Below, in pieces: positions 1-6,435 of a stretch of DNA of 6,945 nucleotides. The stretch lies in assembly GCA_013824055.1 (NCBI GenBank), contig PNNE01000388.1, forward strand, positions 1 to 6,945. Direction: 5' to 3'. The notes beneath the pieces were generated by a model. That model saw only the letters and a list, made by a program, of their open reading frames with translations, was not told the origin of the DNA and did no database searches. The stretch comes from Rhodobacter sp. GTDB lineage: Bacteria; Pseudomonadota; Alphaproteobacteria; Rhodobacterales; Rhodobacteraceae. Made by a program: the position numbers and the translations under genes. The first letter of the stretch is position 1; every line of letters starts with the position of its first letter.

Positions 1-31
1 GACTCCTAGCACCAATCGGCGCGTTGGCAAG
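1..31. other. short edge segment without a recognised feature
   Basis: These bases lie downstream of the mutM stop. A four-base inverted pair (CCAA...TTGG) is present but is too short to call a terminator. No gene can be assigned. Confidence 0.4.
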
Positions 32-883
32 TCAACTCTGGCAGGTGGGGCACCAGAAGGACGACCGGCCGGACTGCACGGTGCGCATGATCGTGCCGGG
101 ACAGCCGGGGGTCTCGCAAGGGTCGCCTGCGCGGTCATAGACCTGGAAATGCTTGGAAAAGTAGCCAAGTTCGCCATTGGCCTGCCGGAAGTCGCGCAGG
201 CTGGACCCGCCCGCGTCGATGGCTTCGGCCAGCACCTCGCGGATGATCGGGACCAGGGCATGGACCTGGGGTTTCCCAAGGTCGCCGGCCAGACGCAGCG
301 GGCTGACATGCGCGCGGAACAGGGTTTCGGCGACGTAGATGTTGCCCAGTCCCGCCACGATCCGCTGGTCCAGAAGTGCGGCCTTGATCGGCGTTCTTCG
401 CCCGGACAGCCGGGCCGCCAGGTAGGGTTCGTTGAAGTCGTTGCCAAAGGGCTCGGGTCCCAGATCCTTCAGCAGCATGTGGTCCTGGGCGCGGTCCGTG
501 GGCATCAGGTCCATCGCGCCAAACCGGCGGGCGTCGTTGAAGGTGATCCGCGCGCCGTTTTCCATGTGCAGCACCACGTGGTCATGCTTCTGCGGCGCCG
601 GGTGGTCGTGGTGGAAGGTCCCCAGCCGGGTGCCGGAAATCAGCATCCGCCCCGACATGCCCAGATGCACCAGCAAGGTCTCGCCGCTGGAAAGGTCGGC
701 GAGGATATACTTCGACCGCCGCCGCAGCGCCGTCACCCGCTTGCCGGTCAGCCGGTCGGCCATCCGTTCGGGCAAGGGCCAGCGCAGGTCGGGGCGGTTG
801 ACCTCGGCCTGCGCGATCACGGCACCTTCCATGACCGGCAGCAGGCCGCGGCGGACGGTTTCGACTTCGGGAAGTTCGGGCAT
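32..883 (-). CDS. mutM: bifunctional DNA-formamidopyrimidine glycosylase / AP lyase (Fpg)
   Basis: MutM removes 8-oxoguanine and other oxidised purines from DNA and nicks the abasic site (base excision repair, cytoplasmic). The 283-residue protein matches the family's usual length. It begins MPELPEVET, which supplies the catalytic proline (residue 2 before Met removal) and the essential Glu3. Lys58 in RRRSKY is the conserved active-site lysine. GLGNIYVAE (178-186) is the conserved helix-two-turn-helix stretch. The C-terminal zinc finger has Cys256, Cys261, Cys278 and Cys281, with Arg273 in SGRSSFWC. The frame is open 27 nt further upstream, but I chose the start at 883 because proline must follow the initiator Met for catalysis, and because a TGAGG ribosome site (889-893) sits 5 nt before it and only 2 nt before the adjacent upstream ATG. 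It is divergent from ubiE. Confidence 0.97.
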   Translation of the reverse strand: MPELPEVETVRRGLLPVMEGAVIAQAEVNRPDLRWPLPERMADRLTGKRVTALRRRSKYILADLSSGETLLVHLGMSGRMLISGTRLGTFHHDHPAPQKHDHVVLHMENGARITFNDARRFGAMDLMPTDRAQDHMLLKDLGPEPFGNDFNEPYLAARLSGRRTPIKAALLDQRIVAGLGNIYVAETLFRAHVSPLRLAGDLGKPQVHALVPIIREVLAEAIDAGGSSLRDFRQANGELGYFSKHFQVYDRAGDPCETPGCPGTIMRTVQSGRSSFWCPTCQS

Positions 884-888
884 CATCG

Positions 889-893
889 CCTCA
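889..893 (-). promoter_or_regulatory. ribosome binding site that fixes the mutM start
   Basis: Read on the minus strand this is TGAGG. It lies 5 nt before the second of two consecutive ATG codons, the one followed directly by the catalytic proline codon. The first ATG would be only 2 nt away. The spacing therefore agrees with the biochemical need for proline at position 2. Confidence 0.6.
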
Positions 894-909
894 TGGACAG
901 TTCGGCGCA

Positions 910-937
910 TTGCGGGCGCGGGGTGGCGGACTATAAG
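910..937 (+). promoter_or_regulatory. possible sigma70-type promoter for ubiE-ubiB
   Basis: TTGCGG (910-915) and TATAAG (932-937) are separated by 16 nt. The -10 matches the consensus at five of six bases and the -35 at its first three. Transcription would start near 944, leaving a leader of about 24 nt before the ubiE ATG. This is a pattern match only. A TATAGT on the minus strand (930-935) overlaps it and could be a mutM -10, but it lacks a clear -35. Confidence 0.35.
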
Positions 938-967
938 GAGGGGGCAAAGCTAAGGATCGCAAGGCGG

Positions 968-1714
968 ATGATCGAAGAAAAGACGACCCATTTCGGGTTC
1001 CAGGATGTCCCCGAGGCCGAGAAGGCCGGGCTGGTGCATGGGGTCTTCAGCCGTGTGGCCTCGAAATACGACATCATGAACGACGTGATGTCGGTGGGCA
1101 TCCACCGGCTGTGGAAGGACGCGATGATGGACTGGCTGGCCCCGCGGCCGGGCCAGCGGCTACTGGACGTGGCGGGCGGGACCGGCGACGTGGCCTTCCG
1201 CTTCCTCAGGCGTGCGCCAGGCGCTTCGGCGGTCGTCTGCGACATGACCGAGCCCATGCTGGTCGAAGGCCGCAAGCGCGCCGAGGCCGAGCGGCTGCAT
1301 GACCACCTGGACTGGGTCGTCGGCGATGCGATGGCGCTGCCGTTCCCCGACAACAGCTTTGACGTCTACACCATCTCTTTCGGCATCCGGAACGTCACCC
1401 ACATCGACAAGGCCCTGTCCGAGGCTTACCGCGTGCTGAAACCCGGCGGGCGGCTCATGGTGCTGGAGTTCAGCCAGATCCCGAACGACCTGCTGCAAAA
1501 GGCCTATGACCTCTATTCCTACAACGTGATCCCGGTGATGGGGCAGATCATTGCCGGCGACCGTCCGTCCTATCAATACCTTGTGGAATCGATCCGCAAG
1601 TTCCCCGATCAGGAGACTTTCGCCGCGATGATCCGCGCCGCCGGGTTCGGGATGGTCAAGTATCGCAACCTTTCGCTCGGCATCGCCGCGCTGCATTCCG
1701 GCTGGAAGTTGTGA
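968..1714 (+). CDS. ubiE: bifunctional demethylmenaquinone / 2-methoxy-6-polyprenyl-1,4-benzoquinol methylase
   Basis: UbiE is the SAM-dependent C-methyltransferase of ubiquinone (and, where present, menaquinone) synthesis. The 248-residue protein is a class I Rossmann methyltransferase: THFGF near the N-terminus, Tyr-Asp-Ile-Met-Asn-Asp at 34-39, SAM-binding motif I LDVAGGTGD (66-74), the acidic DMTEPML (92-98), GDAMALPFPDNSFD (119-132), ISFGIRNV (136-143), the post-motif RVLKPGGRLMVLEFS (155-169) and a C-terminus ending LHSGWKL, all typical of the family. The frame stays open far upstream across mutM, but homology begins at about residue 5, and AAGG (961-964) precedes the ATG at 968, so this start is preferred. 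The stop overlaps the ubiB GTG by 4 nt, suggesting translational coupling in one operon. Confidence 0.97.
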   Translation: MIEEKTTHFGFQDVPEAEKAGLVHGVFSRVASKYDIMNDVMSVGIHRLWKDAMMDWLAPRPGQRLLDVAGGTGDVAFRFLRRAPGASAVVCDMTEPMLVEGRKRAEAERLHDHLDWVVGDAMALPFPDNSFDVYTISFGIRNVTHIDKALSEAYRVLKPGGRLMVLEFSQIPNDLLQKAYDLYSYNVIPVMGQIIAGDRPSYQYLVESIRKFPDQETFAAMIRAAGFGMVKYRNLSLGIAALHSGWKL

Positions 1715-3242
1715 AGGGCCCGCACAACATCCTCCGCCTGATCCGCACCGGCGCCACGCTGGAGCGGACCGGGGCGATGGACGTGGTGCTGGAGGCGTTC
1801 CGCGCTCCCGCGCGCCTCCGCTTTGCCGCGCGGATGCTGGGCTGGCCGTTCAAGTGGCTGGGTCTGAAGGGCGACCCCGAGCTGCCCCCCGCGACCCGCG
1901 CCCTGACCGCGCTTGGCCCGGCCTACATCAAGTTCGGCCAGATCCTGTCCACCCGCCCGGACGTGGTGGGCGAAGAGCTTGCCTTGCAGCTGAAGTACCT
2001 GCAGGACAAGTTGCCGCCCTTCCCCAGCGAAACCGCGAAGAAGATGATCGAGGCCGAGCTGGAGCTTCCGGTTTCGGCGATGTTCTCCGAATTCTCGGAA
2101 CCCGTCGCGGCTGCCTCCATCGCCCAGGTCCACCGGGCGCGGCTGGCGGATACCGGCGAGGAAGTCGCGGTCAAGGTCCTGCGCCCCGGCATCGAGCGCG
2201 CCTTCCGCAAGGACATCGACGCCTTCTACCTTGCCGCCCGCTGGATCGAGCGTCTGGCACCGTTTTCACGCCGCTTGCGCCCGGTCGAAGTCATCACGCA
2301 CTTCGAAGGCGTGGTGATGGGCGAGCTGGACCTGCGGCTGGAAAGCTCGTCGGCCGCAGAGTTTGCGGCGAACACCGAAAAGGACGAAGGCTTTCAGGTC
2401 CCCAGGCCGCACTGGTTCCTGTCCAGCCGCAACGTGATGACGCTGGGCTGGGCGGAAGGCATCGGGCTGAACGACAATGCTGCCATCGACGCGGCTGGCC
2501 ATGACCGCACCGTGCTTGGCGCCCGCGTGTTGCAGCTGTTCCTGAACCATGCCCTGCGGGACGGGTTCTTCCACGCCGACATGCACCAGGGCAACCTGAA
2601 GATCGCGGCCAACGGCGACATCATCGCCTATGACTTCGGGATCATGGGCCGCATCGACGAATACACCCGCCGCGTCTATGCCGAGATCCTGATGGGCTTC
2701 ATCCGCAAGGATTATCGCCGCGTCGCCGAGGTGCATTTCGAGGCGGGCTACGTCCCCCCCGACCGCGACATCGACGAGTTCGCCCGCGCGCTGCGGGCCG
2801 TGGGAGAGCCGATCTTCGGCATGGACGCCAGCCGCATCTCGATGGCGCGGCTTCTTGCCTATCTTTTCGAGGTGACCGAACGCTTCGGGATGGAGACGCG
2901 GACCGAGCTGATCCTGTTGCAGCGCACGATGGTCGTGGTGGAAGGCGTGGCGCGGTCCCTGGACCCGCGCATCAACATCTGGCAGGTCGCCAGCCCCATC
3001 GTGGAACGCTACATCCGCGAGAACATCGGGCCAAGGCCGTCCTGCGCGACCTGTTGAAGACCGCGCGCGTGCTGAGCCGCTTTGGCCCGAAACTTCCGGC
3101 GCTTGTCGAGGCGCAGCTGATCCGCTCGGGCAACCCGACGACGCCGGTCGTCCGCCCGCGGCGATCCGTGGCGCCGCTGCTCTGGGTCATGGCGGTTGGT
3201 CTGGCCTTCGTGGCAGGCATCACGCTGGACGGCTATTTCTGA
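1711..3242 (+). CDS. ubiB: UbiB ubiquinone-biosynthesis kinase-like protein, frame broken near 3031
   Basis: UbiB is a membrane-associated atypical kinase/ATPase (ABC1/ADCK family) needed for ubiquinone synthesis, often annotated as 2-polyprenylphenol 6-hydroxylase. Family motifs are intact: KFGQ (74-77), the alanine-rich loop AAASIAQVH (133-141) that replaces a normal P-loop, Lys155 in VAVKV, HADMHQGN (288-295) and DFG (308-310). The gene starts with GTG inside the ubiE stop (GTGA). As written, the frame stops at 3055-3057 after 448 residues. The missing end continues in the -1 frame (codons from 3033) to a stop at 3240-3242 and encodes a basic segment plus a hydrophobic helix, the usual UbiB C-terminal anchor. 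Adding one C to GGGCCAAGG gives ENIGPKAVLRDLLKTARVL and a 510-residue protein of normal length. A sequencing error is the likeliest cause. Confidence 0.93.
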
Positions 3243-3258
3243 CCGGCGGGCCAGGGCG

Positions 3259-3302
3259 AAATTCCTTGGAAGGAATTTGCCGGAATTTTCGAAAATTCCG
3301 GC
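3259..3302. terminator. two adjacent palindromes between convergent ubiB and flgD, probable bidirectional terminator
   Basis: The first palindrome has arms AAATTCCTT (3259-3267) and AAGGAATTT (3270-3278) around GG. The second is a perfect 24-bp palindrome (3279-3302) with arms GCCGGAATTTT and AAAATTCCGGC around a central CG. The first can extend by GGC (3255-3257) with GCC (3279-3281), so the two compete for bases at their shared edge. The pair begins 16 nt after the ubiB stop and ends 3 nt before the flgD stop codon, so it could end transcripts from both sides. There is no separate T run; only the AT-rich arms resemble one. Termination is inferred from position and symmetry. Confidence 0.6.
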
Positions 3303-3305
3303 GCC

Positions 3306-3965
3306 TCACGACCGCGGTTCGCGCAGGGCCGTGACCTCGGTGGCCAGCACCTCGATCCCGCCGTGCAGGACCAGCTTGATGCCCGTCGAGCCGCCGTCCC
3401 TCGCCTCGATCACGCGGGCGTAATGCTCGACCGGGCGGGCATCTATCAGCCGCTCGTCGTTCATGCTTTCCAGCGTGATCCTGTAGTTCCCCGGTGGCAG
3501 GGGCGCACCATCCGCCCCGGCGCCAAGCCAGGTGTAGGGCGCCGTGCTGACCGGGATCTCCTCGCGGGCAACCAGATTGCCCTGGGCGTCCCTGACGGCC
3601 AGAACCGCCCGATTCGCGCCAGCCGCCGGGTTTGGCGACAGGGTCACGGGTGAGCCGTCGTAGCGCACCTGCGCTGACGAGCGTGCCTCCTTTCCGATCC
3701 AGCTGGCCATCTCTGCCATGCCCAACTGCTGGAACTTGCTCTGCATGTCCGTCAGAAGCTGGTTGGTCCTGACCTGCTGCTCGACCCCCGAGAAGGTGGC
3801 CAGTTGCACGGCGTAGTCGGCCGAATCGATCGGCTTCAGCGGGTCCTGGTTCTGCATCTGCACTGTCAGCATCCGCAGGAAGGTGTCAAAGTCCGAAGAA
3901 ATCCTCGATTTCGGCGCCGATGCCGGGGGTGCGGTCGTGGCGCTGATTACAGAGTTGATGTCCAT
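3306..3965 (-). CDS. flgD: flagellar hook assembly protein FlgD (hook cap)
   Basis: FlgD caps the growing flagellar hook and guides FlgE polymerisation outside the cell; it is exported by the flagellar type III system and has no Sec signal. The 219-residue protein opens with a short Ala/Ser/Pro-rich linker. The conserved FlgD N-terminal domain follows at about 24-75: FDTFLRMLTVQMQNQDPLKP, then ATFSGVEQ, the hallmark of the family. Residues 103-185 hold the beta-rich region, including PLPPGNYRI (156-164), typical of the FlgD Ig/tudor-like part. The start follows the fliK stop by 7 nt. Its ribosome site TGAGG (3971-3975) includes the fliK stop TGA, so translation is probably coupled to fliK. 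The stop lies beside the junction palindromes. Confidence 0.95.
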   Translation of the reverse strand: MDINSVISATTAPPASAPKSRISSDFDTFLRMLTVQMQNQDPLKPIDSADYAVQLATFSGVEQQVRTNQLLTDMQSKFQQLGMAEMASWIGKEARSSAQVRYDGSPVTLSPNPAAGANRAVLAVRDAQGNLVAREEIPVSTAPYTWLGAGADGAPLPPGNYRITLESMNDERLIDARPVEHYARVIEARDGGSTGIKLVLHGGIEVLATEVTALREPRS

Positions 3966-3970
3966 TCTGG

Positions 3971-3975
3971 CCTCA
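3971..3975 (-). promoter_or_regulatory. flgD ribosome binding site overlapping the fliK stop codon
   Basis: Minus-strand TGAGG contains the fliK stop TGA and sits 5 nt before the flgD ATG. A ribosome finishing fliK would therefore stop on the flgD initiation site, the usual layout for coupling. If the fliK frame were really broken, this coupling would be lost. Confidence 0.6.
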
Positions 3976-5759
3976 CAGTCTCAGGTCAAGGGAAGCCCCG
4001 GCGGCAAGGCGCGGGGCGGGGGAAGGCGCGGGGGAAGGCGCAGCGGCGGGGTCGGTCTGAGCCGGTCCCGCGGCCCAGTCGGCGGATCGGCCCTGCGAGC
4101 CATCGGACCCGTCCGAGCCGGACTGGTCCTGACCAAAGCCGATGTCGGCCCCGGCATAGCCCGCATCGCGCAGGGCTTCGGCCAGTTCCCCGGCATGGCG
4201 GCGGAAGAGGTCCAGAGTCTCGGGCCGTTCGAAGGTGATCATCACCACCATGCGGTCGGGATTCGCCGCATCAGGCTCCAGCCGAAGGCGGACGCGGCCC
4301 AGTTCATCGGGCGACAGCGCAAGCTCGGTGGCGCCGTCCGCGCTTTGCCTCAGGGCTGCCGTCATCTGGGCCGCCAGGTGCGGCACCGGACCGGAAGGAG
4401 TGGTCGGGATCGCCGACGGTCCGGCGGCGGCCCCAGCGGCTGCCATCGGCCCGGTTGCGACGAGGGTCTGAAGCCCCTCGTCCCCCGTCATCCGGTCCGC
4501 TTCGACGGCGGCCATCGTCCAGGCTGCCCCCTGGGACCAAAGTGTGACGGCAGAGGCCAAAGCAGGCGCCACGGTTTTCGGCACCCCGCTTGTCGGCGGG
4601 GCGGCGGCAGTCAGCATCGCCTCGGGCTCACGCAGGGCGGCCCTCGGCTCATCCGGCGTCGCAAGGCTGGCCTGGTCGCCGACTTGCGCCGGTTGCGGGA
4701 CGGCGACCGCCCCGACGGTCAGCACGGGCCGCAGGGCGCGCGCCATCTCGCCCGCAGCGGACAAGGGCAGGGCAAGACTGCTGAACATGCTCTCCCACAA
4801 CCCCGGCCTGGGCTGGCTTTCCTGCGGCGGGCGTTCAGCTTCCGGCAGGGCAGGCGTCGTCACTCTGGCGTCGGTCGAGCCCGGCACGTCTGCACTGCCT
4901 CTGCCGTCCGGCGCCCCGCCTTCCCCCTGCATTCGCGTCACCTGTGGCGCGGGAGAGCCCGCATCAACCGGCGCTTCGGACGGAGGGGCTGCCTTTGGCA
5001 GGGTCGGCCCCGGTGCCGGCATCTCTGCCCCGCCTTCAGGTGCCAGCGGCAAGGCGGCGCGGTCTCGGGCTTCGTCCCCTGCCGAAGCGGAGCTGTCACC
5101 TGATCCGATGCCTCTGGTGTCGCGGGTCCTGCGTGCCCCATCCCGCCAATCCCGGCCTCGCCCCGGCCTTCCGCCCGATCCGGCGCTGCCATCCGCACCG
5201 CGTCGGAGACCGTCGAGCCGACCTGCCCTTCCGCATCGCCTGCGGGCCGGGTCGCAGTCCATGCCGCAGCGGCAACCATCGACCGGTTGGCAAGGCCCGC
5301 ATCCGCTGGCCCGGCGTCCCGAAGCGCGGTCTCAGCCGCCCTGGCGGATCGGGTGCCCGAAGCGATGTCGCCCTGCCCGTCGCCGGGCCTGGGTTCGGCA
5401 ATCGGGTGGACAGGTGGCGCATCCGGTTTACCGCCTTTCGCGCTCGCCCCCTGCTCTGGCAAGGTCTGGTCCACCCGGTCGGTCGTCTCGGCCCCGGTGC
5501 CGGTGGCCGCCGCCAGAGAGGCATCCATCGCGCCGGCGGTCCCCGCTGCGGGGGCCTCGACCGCCGCCGCCGTGGTCGCACCCAAGATCACCGGAGAGAC
5601 CGGCATCGCCAGCATGACCGGCGGCCCCAAGGGACCCTCTGCAACTGGAAGCTCGACCTCGAACGCGGAGTCGAGTGCCCCTTCCGGCGCAAGCGGAGTC
5701 CCGGCCCCGATCTGGGGCAGGGGCGTCTGGTGAGAGGGAAGGACAAGACCTGTTTGCAT
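3973..5759 (-). CDS. fliK: flagellar hook-length control protein FliK, frame broken, probably near 5076-5079
   Basis: FliK measures hook length and switches the flagellar export gate from hook to filament substrates. The C-terminal domain (coding positions about 4385-4130) carries LAAQMTAALRQSADGATELA and LSPDELGRVRLRLEP, the Flg_hook signature, followed by HAGELAEALRDAGY. The N-terminal two thirds is Ala/Pro/Gly-rich low-complexity sequence, as usual for FliK. No single frame covers the gene: one is open from the ATG at 5759 to 4938 and turns Arg/Cys/His-rich after about 5060; the other is open from 5262 to 3973. Adding one base to the minus-strand GGGG (5076-5079) joins them as ...APLRQG-DEARDRAALPLAP... 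and gives 595 residues. The breakpoint could lie elsewhere in the overlap, since the N-terminal part is poorly conserved. No strong ribosome site precedes the ATG (only AGAAG about 10 nt upstream). Confidence 0.88.
4018..4041 (-). repeat. 12-bp tandem repeat, two copies, inside fliK
   Basis: The unit GGGGGAAGGCGC occurs twice in direct succession on the plus strand. On the coding strand it encodes Ala-Pro-Ser-Pro twice, close to the FliK C-terminus and past the conserved domain. As a 12-bp unit it can change copy number without shifting the frame. Confidence 0.7.
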
Positions 5760-5867
5760 GGTTCCACGACTTCTGCCGCAACACCCCCGTTATCCCGTCA
5801 AGAAGTTACCCATTCTTTACCCCCCTCATGCATCGTTGCGGAAAATCCGACCGATCCAGAGGCCCGC
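5760..5867. promoter_or_regulatory. divergent control region between fliK-flgD and the cheL-like operon
   Basis: This 108-nt gap separates two divergent flagellar units and is AT-richer than the flanking genes. It contains TTAC-N7-TTAC at 5806-5820, which resembles the TTAA-N7-TTAA site of the alphaproteobacterial regulator CtrA with the fourth base changed in both halves. I found no convincing sigma54 (GG-N10-GC) or sigma28 promoter. Confidence 0.35.
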
Positions 5868-6140
5868 ATGGATATCGCACCGATCACGCTTCCCGCTCCG
5901 TCGCGCCACGACCAACTTATGGCCAAGGCCGAAGAGCTTGAGGCAACTTTCCTTGCGGAAATGCTGGCCCATTCCGGCCTGGGTGAGATGCAGGGCGCCT
6001 TTGGCGGCGGCCAGGGCGAGGCGCAGTTCACCTCGTTCCTGCGGCAGGAACAGGCGAAACTGATCGTCCAGCAGGGCGGCACGGGCCTGGCGGAACTGAT
6101 CTTCAACTCGATGGTGGAGGCCGAGAATGGCACTGCTTGA
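5868..6140 (+). CDS. cheL: rod-binding protein, FlgJ-N-terminal / CheL-like
   Basis: This 90-residue protein looks like the short alphaproteobacterial rod-binding family (called CheL in Caulobacter and Rhodobacter annotations), equivalent to the FlgJ N-terminal domain without the muramidase. In FlgJ that domain serves as the cap for rod assembly in the periplasm. Visible family features are the helix AEELEATFLAEML (21-33), a glycine-rich loop GAFGGGQGEAQF (43-54), then LRQEQAKLIVQQGGTGLAELI (58-78), matching the conserved 'A..i...GG.Gla..i' ending. There is no signal peptide. AGAGG (5858-5862) lies 5 nt before the ATG at 5868. Divergent from fliK, its last 14 nt overlap the next gene, so the two are co-translated. 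Placement among flagellar genes supports the call; the symbol follows genus convention. Confidence 0.85.
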   Translation: MDIAPITLPAPSRHDQLMAKAEELEATFLAEMLAHSGLGEMQGAFGGGQGEAQFTSFLRQEQAKLIVQQGGTGLAELIFNSMVEAENGTA

Positions 6141-6435
6141 AGACCTGCTCGACCAGGCCGCCGAGGCGCTTCTGGCGGGAAACCTGGCAGAGCTGGCCTC
6201 CCTCACCCAGCGCCTCGAATCGGCTCCCGTGCCGCAGGACCGCGCTGCGGCCGAACGTCTGCAGGCCAAGGCGCAGCGCAACGCCCGGCTTCTGGAAGCC
6301 GCGACCCGCGGCGTCAAGGCCGCCCGCCTGCGCGTGGCCGAGATCACCAAGGGTCCGACGCTGACCACCTACGACGCCCGTGGGCAGAAGGCGCTGTTCG
6401 CGCCGCAGGGGCTGGTTCCGGCCAGACGCGTCTAG
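6127..6435 (+). CDS. small FlgN-like flagellar protein, putative export chaperone
   Basis: This 102-residue protein is mostly helical, rich in Ala, Leu, Glu and Arg, with no signal peptide or membrane segment. Residues 1-33 and 36-74 can form two long amphipathic helices, followed by a short tail with LTTYDARGQ (79-87). Size, predicted helical hairpin and position just before flagellin fit the small FlgN-type proteins of Rhodobacterales, which in enterobacteria chaperone the hook-filament junction proteins FlgK and FlgL. The assignment rests on context and general pattern, not on a catalytic motif, so I leave the symbol empty. GGAGG (6116-6120) sits 6 nt before the ATG inside the preceding gene, and the 14-nt overlap indicates translational coupling. 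Third positions are G/C-rich as in neighbouring genes, supporting a real gene. Confidence 0.75.
   Translation: MALLEDLLDQAAEALLAGNLAELASLTQRLESAPVPQDRAAAERLQAKAQRNARLLEAATRGVKAARLRVAEITKGPTLTTYDARGQKALFAPQGLVPARRV

Noticed and set aside
149..967. Long plus-strand extension of the ubiE frame across mutM
   Set aside because: It is antisense to a clear mutM, its product is low-complexity with no family resemblance, and UbiE homology begins near residue 5 of the chosen start.
3028..3036. Programmed -1 ribosomal frameshift in ubiB
   Set aside because: No in-phase slippery heptamer is present and UbiB is not known to use recoding. A lost base explains the pattern more simply.
3883..5617. Long plus-strand open frames opposite fliK
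   Set aside because: They encode Arg/Gly/Pro-rich sequence typical of GC-rich antisense shadows, while the minus strand carries the recognised FliK domain.
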